DNA from: Tribonema minus
Taxonomy: Eukaryota; Sar; Xanthophyceae; Tribonematales; Tribonemataceae
NCBI GenBank assembly: GCA_017506865.1
Contig: JAFCMP010000547.1
Span: 744,001 to 808,000, forward strand
Length of the DNA stretch: 64,000 bases
Direction of reading: 5' to 3'
In this document: piece after piece, positions 1 through 10,500 of the stretch
Position numbering within the stretch: the stretch's first letter is position 1
How the letters are laid out: each line of letters opens with the position of its first letter
Notes under the pieces: generated by a model
Told to the model about the DNA's origin: nothing
The model's input: the letters and a program-made list of their open reading frames with translations, nothing else
Database searches by the model: none
Program-made: the position numbers and the translations under genes

Positions 1-455
1 CGAAAAGCACACAACCAAAGCAAGCAAGGCAAGCACGCACGCAACAGCAACCCAGATACCTGCAGTCAGAAGCACGCTTTGAGGGATTTATCGGCACAGT
101 TGCAAAGTTCCAGTCAACAATAGCAGCACGACAATAGTAGCACGACATCAGGTGAGCTCTGCAACACCGAGTGGACACTGCGTAGAAGCAGGAGCTAGCA
201 TCAATCCAGCTGCAACAAACTCCAGTCCAAAGCTGCTCGTGACACACGAGCATGAACACTACACTGCCTTGTGTTGCGGAAGCTAAGCGATGCCACCAAG
301 CACGCACTGACTTCGTACCATTCTTTTCCAGCACTGTAAACAATGAGCACCCGCAGCTGCCTGCCAGCGATTATCTTCAGCCCTAAGTCATATACATGTC
401 TTACTACCATATTGTAGCAATGCAAACAGCACCGTGCCCGCTTGCTCTTTCTCAG

Positions 456-3400
456 ATGGCATCGACTCAATTAGCATGCCCCGGAGACAGGCTAGGCAGG
501 GCGAGCGAGTTCACAAGCGGGCCAGGAACATATACCAGGGGGCCGCACATATTCGCGTCTCTCGTGGGACCCGTGCTGCAGCAGGAGGGGGCGGAAGGGG
601 GGTTGCCGGTGATAACAGTGCGCGGCGGGAGGAACGCGCAGGATCAGGTCAGTTGCATCAAGGTTATTAACCACAGGTTATGGCAATATGGCTGCAGTGG
701 TCTCGAAGGCGACGACGTTGCGTGGATGTGTGCCTGTGAGCTCCTGGGGCTAGGGCCAGGATGAACCGCAACATCTGTTCATGCCTCACCTGCAGCGGTA
801 CACATGGCGGCACGGGATTTCAGGCAACAGTTCCCTGCTTGCGGGCCGCGCATTGGCAGAGCGACATGAGATCACACGTGTGCGCGTACTGTTGCAGTGC
901 TCCGCGGCCGTAAGATCTGTGCACGTGTTTCATGAGAAGTGCACGCATCTGCATACATGCACTTGCAGAGATGCACTCTATGCATGCAACAAGGAGTAGA
1001 TGAATCTTGAGAAAATGAGAGTGAGCGACAGCAAGGTAGACCATGAAGTTGTGAACCTATATTTTCTTTCATTGTTGAATCGGCCAGGTGAGCAGCGGTG
1101 GTCACTGTAGAATTGCGTGTTCGTTTGATTCATGCTTGTTCTATGCGTAATACAAAGCATACTAGATGCATTATTTGAGCGCGCACTGTGATGCCCTCGG
1201 CAGTAGTGACATAGTGGATACTGCGTCGTTGTCACGCGTGTCTGTGTTCAGCCTGCGCTCAGTACTACTCCCAAGTACTTTGAAAATGCCATGATCGTAC
1301 CTGGTCCTATCAAGCTATTGTGCGGTTGTGTTGCAACTATTTTCAGCATGATAACTCCAGCCTTTCAAAAACATTGTTCAAATTGGAAGCATGCTTAATA
1401 ATAATGGTTGCCCACTTAACCCCTGCTACACTACTGCGAGCAGGTAATAGAGGCGGCAAAGAGGTCATGGCGCGCGTGAACATTCTGAACATATTCTCAC
1501 CTTGAATCACTACTTTGATTACGTATACTCGTGCCGCAACTTGCCCTGTTCCCGCGGCACACCACTGCGAGCAGGTGATAGAGGTCGGCGACGTGGTGAT
1601 GGCGCGCATGATCACACATTTTCACCTTGAGTCATTGCTTGAATTATTTCACCTGAAGACACATCCTCACCTGGAATCATCATCTTGAATTCATTACTCA
1701 AATTACTTCACCTGAAAACACATCCTTACCTGGAATCATTATCTTGAAGTCCTCTCCTTGTGCTATAACTTGCCTTGCCCCACTACGCACAGGTTATAGA
1801 GGTTGGCGATGTAGTCATGGCGCGTGTCACACGCGTGCGAGCGCTGCTGGCGTCCGTGGAGATACTGTGCGCGGGGGAGACGGTGCTGCGGGAGGCGTAC
1901 AACGGCATCATCAAAAAAGAGGTATGCGATGCGCGGCGCTCTGCTCATGAACTAGGTTGAAATTGAAGTTGAAGTTTCAACACCACGTGCGAGCGCTGCT
2001 GGCGTCGGTGGAGATACTGTGTGCGGGGGAGACGGTGCTACGGGAGGCGTACAACGACATCATCAAAAAAGTGGTACTCAGCTCATGAACTTGAAGTTGA
2101 AATCAAAGTTGAAGTTTCACCACGTGTGCGCGCGCTGCTGGCGTCCGTTGAAATAATGTGCACGGGGGAGACGGTGCTGCGGGAGGCGTACAACGGCATC
2201 ATAAAAAAAAAGGTATGCGGAGCTGAGCTCAATAATTGAAAATGAAAATTGAAGTTAAAGTTTCACCACGCGTGCGCGCGCTGCTGGCGTCCGTGGAGAT
2301 ACTTTGCGCGGGGGAGCCGGTGCTGCGGGAGGCGTACAACGGCATCATCAAAAAAGAGGTATGCGCTGCATTCGGCAGATGAACGCCATCTTTAAGATCA
2401 AAATGAAGTTTCACCACACGCAGATACTATGCGCGGGGGAGACGGTGCTGCGGGAGGCGTACAACGGCATCATCAAAAAAGAGGTATGTGCGGCGCTCGG
2501 CTCATGAGCTTGAAGTTGAAGTTTCAGTTGAACTTTCACCGCATGCAAACACTGCAGCACTACGGCACCGCAAGGAAGAGGCTCACACGTCGCGCGGCGA
2601 TGCCGTGTTGCTGAGTGGGTGCCTGGCGTGCTTTGACGACATAAGCGATTTGGCTACAGGACCTGGGCACCTTGTAGAAAGAGTGGGACTGTGTCGATGG
2701 TTCATCGAAACTCTTTTGCGGCCTGTGCGAGAACTTGTCCCCTGAAGTTGAAGTTGGAATTAAAGTTGTGGTGTTATGCGGCTGTGCCCACACTCTTTGC
2801 CTGTGGAGGCGACATCGGAGTTCCCACCTCATGCGCCAGTGGTCAATGAGCATACGTTAGGTTCAGCTCCTGATGCGTCAGGGTGTGCGCAACAGGCTCA
2901 ATGAAGGGCCATTGGTTCCCACTGATGCTGTCCGCTTTCCTGCACGTCAGTCTCACAGAGAGTGCCGTAGCCAGAAGGCGTGCTCAATGCTCAGGCTGCA
3001 TTACGTGTCAGCACAACGTAGGTAACCTCCCGCATGTACGCAAGCAAGCCTGTTGAGCGAAGAATGATCACACTACTGCAAAGCACTATGAGCTATCGAG
3101 CAGTGTGTCCAAGCATCAGAACGCTCAAGAATCAGAGTGATCAGGATCGGAGCTTGCATCAGCTGGTCAGCGCCGCGCAATTAGCGGCACGTACACGCTA
3201 CCCACGCACACGCTACCTACCGTACCGCTCCACCCCGCGGATGCGCTCAAAGCCGGATCTCGGGCCCGAGAATAAACTATCTGCTCGCCACGACTCCTCA
3301 CCAGAACACTCCCCCCACCCCCTCTGACGGCAGCTGCTCCCCCCCCCCCCTCCCCCCCCCCCCTTCCCCCAGGACGTCAGAGCCACCGAGGTCGACAGAG

Positions 3401-3630
3401 TCGACATGGGGCAGTCCTTCCGTCCCGGCGACATTGTGCGCGCGCGCGTATCATCGCTAGGCGACGCGCGCCAGTACTACCTCACCACCGCGGCGCCGGA
3501 TCTGGGCGTGCGGTGGGCCAAGAGCGACGCCAGCGGCGCGATCATGGTGCCCGTGTCGTGGCAGGAGATGCAGTGCCCGGTGACGGGGGTGCGCGAGCCG
3601 CGCAAGTGCGCCAGGCCGGACGCGTCGTAG
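456..3630 (+). CDS. CSL4: Exosome complex component CSL4 (EXOSC1), three exons
   Basis: CSL4 is a cap subunit of the RNA exosome, the 3'-5' RNA-degrading complex. Exons are 456-647, 1793-1921 and 3373-3630, all phase 0 with GT-AG borders, giving 192 residues against about 195 in animals. Exon 1 holds the N-terminal domain (PGDRLG, then GTYTRGPHIFASL). Exon 2 begins the S1 domain (EVGDVVMARV, VEILCAG) and ends IIKKE. Exon 3 continues DVRATEVDRVD, SFRPGDIV and the zinc-ribbon-like tail with MQCPVTG; stop is TAG. The start at 456 rather than 396 fits the family, which has about ten residues before PGERL. The last intron ends in a very long poly-C tract (3341-3370). Exon 2 is surrounded by partial copies of itself. 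The family assignment is firm from colinear motifs and joins. Confidence 0.93.
1432..1612 (+). repeat. Acceptor-side copies of CSL4 exon 2
   Basis: Two partial copies (about 1436-1480 and 1566-1610) of the acceptor and first 35-40 nt of CSL4 exon 2. Each keeps a GAGCAG acceptor followed by a relative of GTTATAGAGGTTGGCGATG and ATGGCGCGC, then runs into unrelated intron sequence (TTCTCACCTTGA-like). They precede the true exon at 1793 and cannot encode the rest of it. Confidence 0.85.
1984..2488 (+). repeat. Donor-side tandem array of CSL4 exon 2 (4 copies)
   Basis: Four tandem copies of the last 60-90 nt of exon 2 plus its donor and the start of the intron. Copy ends (exon|GT) fall at about 2073, 2212, 2358 and 2483, against 1921 for the true donor, so the spacing is 125-152 nt. 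The first copy has lost the GAG|GTATGC context (AAAGTG|GTACTC). The others keep GTATG donors. Read-through from the true exon meets TGA at 1958-1960, so a distal donor would give a truncated protein. Copies are separated by TTGAAGTTGAAG-rich intron sequence. Confidence 0.9.
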
Positions 3631-4530
3631 CGCGTCGAAGCAATAGTTGAAGTTTTAAACACGATGCTGCATGAGGCGTGACTTTGCAAGTGCGGTGTTT
3701 GTTCCTGAAGTAGTAATTGAAGTTTGATACTTCTTGAAGTACACAATTTGCGTGTGATGCACCGCGTCTTTGCCAGTGTGGTGTTGCCACATCTCACACC
3801 TCGATGCCAGGCCAGCCTGCAGAAGTTTAATAGCAACTTACAGTGCCTTGCCGTTCATCATGGAGGATTCAACGCCCAGGCTCACCATCGATTTGTACAG
3901 GGCTGAGAATTGCGGACCGTATTAGTGGCTTGAAAGGCCAATGACAATCTCCAAAACAGGGTTTTTTTTTGCAAGTGCTGTGCATCATAGCGGAGGTCTC
4001 GACATGCCACCACAGCTGATGCATGAGCTGTACATTTCTGGCTGGTCCACATGATGCACAGTGTGACTAGCAACGCTGGCACCGTTGCATCCTGAACATC
4101 AAACTCGCCGAGCTGCAAGGGCAATGATGGCGACATGCTCATTGCGCCACACAGGTGAATTGAACAGCAGTGAGGGCTTGCGCGGTTGCAACGGCTGCCT
4201 TCACATTTGGATCGCCAGTGTGAGCAATGTCTGAGCTTGTACATTTGCAGTTGCAGCACAGCCATTGCCTTCGGCTCTGTTGTCCAATCGTGCAGCACAA
4301 CACCGCTTCGCCAACACGCCAGCGTGGCACCAGGCCACAGTCAGCACGAGATGAGGCAACGCAACACACAGGTCATGCGCGCAATGACAAAGCATAAGTC
4401 AGCACAACCTCGCAGGTGTGCCTTTGCGTGCTTTCATCATGCCACTGCCAAACCCTGCATGACAGAACTGCACGACCCAGTCCCCGCCTTTACTTTGCCG
4501 AGCCACGACTTCAAGTGCCAACTTCAAGAG
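3631..4530. other. Intergenic gap between convergent CSL4 and POLD2
   Basis: About 0.9 kb between two convergent genes. No convincing coding region, RNA gene or repeat was seen, apart from TTGAAGTT motifs near 3640-3730. Confidence 0.5.
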
Positions 4531-7500
4531 TCATTCTTCCGCCATGTCAGCGGGGCCCGTTGTTTCCCAGCCGCCAAGGTCGCTGACGCCAAACTGCAGC
4601 GGCGTTGCCTCCAGGGTGTCCAGGTCGATCAGCACGACTTCGCCGGTGGTCGCAAACGACGGGACGCAGACCACGCGCACCTGCGCAGCGCGGTTGAGAA
4701 GACCCTAGAGCGTCAGAAATGCGTACTTCAATGTTGAAGAAAACAACACTAGTGAGATTGGTGTGAGGTGACTGGTCAGATGACTCCAGTGCGGTCAAGT
4801 ACCCGGAGCAAAAATAGGGGGGAGGGAAGGATATGATGAGCACCTGCACAGCGCGATTGAGAAGACTCGAGAGCGTCAGAGGCGTACTACACTTTAGAAG
4901 TATAGGCATACCTCACTTTTGAAGTGTAGGCTTTGCAACGAAGTCTAGTGAGAGTGGCATGTTGTGATGGTCAGCTGTCTCCAGTGCGATCAGGTACACT
5001 GAGCAAACGACGGGACGCAGACCACGCGCACCTGCATAGCGCGATGGACAGGACTATAGAGCGTCAGAGAGGCATACTTTGCTTTTCAAGTACAGGCATA
5101 CTTCACTCTTAAAGTATAGGCAATACTTGACTTTTGAAGCATGGGCGTGCTTCACTTTTGAAGTATAGGCTTCACAAACTCCAGTGAGATTGGTACGTGG
5201 TGACTGGTCAGCTGTCTTCAGTGCGATAAAGTACACTGAGCAAACAATGAGAGGGGGCACACGATGAGCACCTGCACAGTGCGATTGCGAGGATCCGAGA
5301 GCATCAGAGAGGGACGCGCTTTGCGCCACAGCAGTGTCTACTTCAAAAGTACTTCATCGTGTTGTGACTAGTCGGGTGTCTGCAGTGCGCCCAGCCACAT
5401 TAGCAAACGATGGGACGCAGACGGTGCGCACGTGCACAGCGCATTTGAGAGCTCTCAAGAGGGTATGTAACAGCTGTGTCGCAAGTGCCGCCGGTTGCCA
5501 CGTCAAACCCAAGTTGAGCACCAAGGCCCTGTCTACAGCCAACATTTCGTGGAGGCTCACCTGTAGCCACCTTTCACCTAACAAGCAAGACGATATACAC
5601 ACCTTCCGCTGGCCGTCGCAGCCCTCGACGAGCCGCGTCGCCACGTGCGGCGCTGGTTGCGCGCAAATGAAGTACAACAAGTAGCCTGTGTCCGCACACC
5701 CCACGTACCATAGAAAGTCACCAAGGACTAAGCTTAAGAGTATGCATACCTTCTGACCGTCCTGGCCCTCAGCGAGGCGCGTCGCGAAACGCGGCTGGTC
5801 GCCTGCCGCCCGCGAAGACGAAAGTTGAGCATTGAGGCCCTTTCTACAGCTGATGTCATTAAGTTAATCTGTAGCCACATCATAGAAGAAGGTATACATA
5901 CATACATACATACATACAGAAGAAGGTATTCATACTGCACATACCTTCTGCTGGCCGTCGTGGCCCTCCACGAGGCGCGTCGCGAAGCGCGGCTGGTTGC
6001 CCGCAAAGAACACATGCGGGCACTCCTCCAATACAAACGGGTCCTCGGTGAGGAAGGGGTAGCACCCCAGCGTGTCGGGCGCGGTCGGCGCAATGTGCTG
6101 CCACCGCAGCATGTTCTCCAGCATCTGCAGACGGCGCGCGCTGTCGCTGCGGCGGCGCAGGGCGCAGAGGGCATTGGCAGAAACGGCGTTGGTTGCGGGT
6201 CTTTGAATGCTTGTGGGAATAAATGCGGTAACCGACTCCGCTGCCAGCGCATCCTGTTCTCTAGCATCTGCCGGCAGCATGCGCTGCCGCTGCGGCGGCG
6301 CAACGCGGCAATACACAGGGGGTCTCAGCATGAAGAGTAGCACAGTGATTGTGTGTCTTTCAACGCGCGAGTGCACGTGCACGTGAGACTGCTCATCTAA
6401 CGTTCGACTGGGCCGCCACCAAAGTATGTGCTCCGGCATCTGCAGGCGGCGCGCGCTGTCGCTGCGGCGGCGCAAAACACGGAGCGACGTCAGCATGAAC
6501 AGTATTGCAGTCAGTTGCGCGTCTTTGTGTGCGCATGTGTACGTGCGCATGAGAGTACTTGTGTAATGGTTGACTGGGCTGCCACCGCAGCATGTTCTCT
6601 AGCATCTGCAGGCGGCGCGCGCTGTCGCTGCGGCAGCGCAGGGCACAGAGGGCATCGGTTGAAACAGTGTTGGTGGTGTGACTTTGAATGCGCGTAGGAC
6701 GATACATGGTGCTCGGTTTTTGGCTGCCAACATCACGCCTTCTCTCCAGCCTCTGCAGGCGGCGTTCGCTGCTGCTGCGGCGGCACAACGTGGCGATACA
6801 CACGGGGTGTGAACATGAAAAGTAGTACAGTCATTGTGCATCTTTGAGTGCGCGAGAGCACATGCGCACAAGAATGCTTTCATAATGGTCAACTGTGCTG
6901 CCACCGCAGCAGGTTCTCCAGCATCTGCAGGCGGTGCGCGCTGTTGCTGCAGCGGCGCAGGGCACAGAGGGCGCCGGCGGAAACAGCGTTTGTTGCGTGT
7001 CTTCGATCGCGTGTGGGCATATACGTGGTGCTCGGCTGCGCTGCCCACTACTAGGCATCTGCAGGCGACGTTCGACGCTGCAGTGCACACGTGCCGAGAC
7101 ACAGAGGGCGTCTGCCCGAGTAGTTGCAGTCGGCTGAGTGCCTCAGAGTGTGCGACTTTATGTGCGCGCAGATAAACATGTGGTGGTTGACTGGGCTGCC
7201 ACCGCAGCATGTTGTACATCACGTGCAGGCCGCGCGCGCTGTTGCTGCGGCGGTGGCACGGTGGGGGACGCAGGGGGTACAGGGCGCAAGCGGCGATGCA
7301 ATCGGTTTCGTACCCAAAGGCAGCGCCTGCTTCACACCTACAGCGCAGATGCCGAGGAAATCACACGATTTCCGTGCCTGGCGGGCATAACTGCAACCCT
7401 TGCAGGGCAGCTTCAGTGTGTGGTGTTAGAGGTCGCGGCCACTGCGGTGCGCCAAAAAGCACCTGTGGGCGATTCGAGGCATCGCCGAAGCAGGTACATG

Positions 7501-10500
7501 ATGTGTTGATGTAAGGGAGAAAGGGTCGAGCTGCTGCGTGCTTATCTGACCATCCGCAGCGCGTAAAACCATGAGCAGTAGTACAAGCTGCTGGAAGCAA
7601 AAAAAAGCCAACTTTGACTGTTTCTCCACTTGCACAAGCATCTACATAATAATCACTTCTTTGCAATACCAGCCTGCCCTGGTCTAGTGCTGTTCTGCAC
7701 TTTGCATTGGGTCCACCTTGGGTGTCCTACTCTGCCACGGTGTTTAGTTTCGTCAGGTTAAACAAAAAACTACGCACCCCTCGTTGCCGCCCGCCCCCTC
7801 CTCCGCCGCCGCCGTGTACTGCAGGATCTCATCCAGCGGCTGGCCCGCCATGCCTAGCACGAGATCTTACTGACAAACACCAACTGGCACCACCGCCATC
7901 ACATGGAGAGAGGTCGCAAGTCCAACTGCAACTTCAACATGAAGTACGCACCCCTCGTCACCGCCCGCCCCCTCCGCCGCCGCCGTGTACTGCAGGATGT
8001 CATCCAACGGCTGCCCCGCAGTTCCGAGCACGAGACGCGTGCCCACCCACGCCTCATGTGGGTTCGTCGCGAGGCGCGCATTCGGGTAGCGCGACGCCAG
8101 CGGCAGCAGGCACGGGTGCAGCGGCTGCTGCGGCAGCATGTAGTTGGAGGCGTCGCTCGCGCCGGGCATGATGTCCACGGGCAGCGCCGCCGCGACCTGC
8201 GCGGCGAGTCGAGTCACCGAGTCATGGCGTCGCATGAGTATGATTGGACGGGGCTTTTGTTGTTTCTGGATAGCCCACATTCACAAGAGCATAACTTTAT
8301 GTTTCTTTCAAGAATGTACACCGCGCTGCAGCAGACTGTAAGTTGGAGGCGTCGCTCGTGCCGGGCATGATGTCCACGGGCAGCGCCGCTGCAAACTGCG
8401 CGGCGAGTCGGAGTCATTGAGTCATGATGCTGCACGAGTACGTTCGGTCGGATGTTGCCTTTACGTTGCTGAATAGCGCGCTTTCGAAAGAGCATATGTG
8501 CAGCACGCTGCGGCAGCATGTAGTTGGAGGCGTCGCTCGCGCTGGGCATGATGTCCACGGGCACCGCGACCTGCGTGGCGAGTCGGGGGCATCGAGTCAT
8601 GATGCCAAGTCTGTCTGTTGGCCATTAGCGACACCATCACGACGGCAATGCTTTGACTTGGCGATTGCACAATATGAGCCATAGAGTCATCTGACGACCA
8701 GAACCACGATAATGCGCAGCCAGCTGGCAACTACTCAGCAAGCCATACAGTTCTGTCAACACGCAACCTGTTGCGTAAATGGAAAGCTACATAGTGCGAG
8801 CGCACGTTGTCGACAGTCGCAACATTTGCACGTGCATCCCACGCATGCGGCCAGGCATGCGCCGGTCCAAAGCTGCACGAGTACGGCCGGATGTATGAGT
8901 ACGGTCGGATGTTGCCTTTGCTGTTCCTGATGAGCCCGCTTTTAAAGGAGCATATGTACGGCCCGCTGCAGCAGAGGGTAGTTGAAGGCATCGCTCGCGC
9001 CAGGCATAATGTCCACGGGCAGCGCCGCCGCGACCTGCACGACGAGTCGGAGTCACCGAGTCATGGCGGGACGTCCTGCATCAGGCCGCGCTCGCCGCAT
9101 GCTGTCGGAGTCATCGAGTCACGGTCATTGCTCAAGTACAGTTGCTGTACCTCTTCTGTGCCCACATGAATGTTGAGAACCCGAGGGAGCAAACGAACAG
9201 AGTGGAGCAGTTGCACATTACGAAAAGCGTTGCTCGTGTCCGCATGACGTCCACGGGCAGCGCCGCTGCGACGTGTGGCGAAGCAGAGACATAAAGTCAT
9301 GGTCATTGCGTGCAGTTACACGACAATTGTGGTGCGTTAAAAAGTGTAGCACATTCACGGGGATCACGTAAAGAGAGGTCCGGAAGCATGTAGGCCGAAG
9401 GCCACTTGCGCCCGACATATCTCTACGAGCATTGCCGCTGTGATTGGCAGCGAGTCAGGGTCATCGAACAATGGGCTGCGCGGCATTGCGCGCTGCACTG
9501 CTGCTCAGAACAACGGGCTGAGCGGCATTGCGCGCTGCGCTGCTGCTAACTCCTGATCTCATCCCGACCCTAACCCTGATTCTAATCGGGACCCCAACCC
9601 TAAGCCTATGCTAGCTCTAGGGCTTCACCTGTGCGAGCTCCGCATCACACTGAGCGGTGCTGCTAACACTAATTCTAGTCCCAACTCTGGCCCTAGATGA
9701 TCTTTGTCCGCACCCTAGCCCTACAACGATCATGTTTCACTAAACCTAACTCTAGGGTCTCACCTGCGCGAGCTCCGCGTCGCACTCCCGCAGTGGTGCC
9801 GTGCGCTCGCGCTGCTGCTCGGCGCTGAGTTTGCCGCTGCCGATGGAGCCGCTGGCGGCGCCGGCGAGCGGCGGCGGCGGCGCGGCCGCGCTGTTGCCGC
9901 AGACGACCACCCTCACGACGCGCGCAATCTGCAGGGACCGACCGCACAATATAATTTATAGATAATATGTAACGAAAACGAACCAAAAGATAGTAGAGGT
10001 CTAGGTGACAAAGCATGGTTAGCCGCAAGTGCCTTCCACCAATTTAATACTTCGAAGTATTGTTTGTCATGGGCCATGCGCGTGCATGCCTCTCAATGCG
10101 GTGGCATGGCGTGCAGACTGGGAGATGAAGCTGCACTCGCAGCTAACCGTAACCCTAACCTCAAGTGTGCGGCACGAGGGCATGTACTGCATCGGCGCGG
10201 CCGCGCTGTTGCTGCAGTCTACGGGGAGCACCAGAAACCACCAACGAGAATATGGTGGTTATATCGCACATAGCGGGCTCCGGTCTCTATGTCTCTGCAC
10301 ACGGCCGTCGATATCCTGGAGTCCATTTGCGCTTCACGGTGCTTCATGGCGCTTCACCTTCGCCGTACAACGAGCATTGCGCACATTCGGACTGACAGGC
10401 GGCAGACTGTTTCGCCACGCCGACATGCGCCCTCCACTAGAAGCTCCGCATCATCTTGAAGTACGCATCGCGCTGACCTGCTCGTGATCGCCAGCGCCGC

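Noticed and set aside
1793..2488. Mutually exclusive or cassette exons in CSL4
   Set aside because: The later copies lack an acceptor and the first half of the exon, so they cannot be spliced in as exons.
5334..5704. Overlapping 116-codon ORFs on both strands
   Set aside because: They cover donor-side copies of POLD2 exon 6 and an exon 7 acceptor copy, not an independent gene.
6240..7260. Repeat-protein gene encoded by the POLD2 array
   Set aside because: Reading frames change between units, stops are frequent, and each unit matches the exon 6 acceptor edge.
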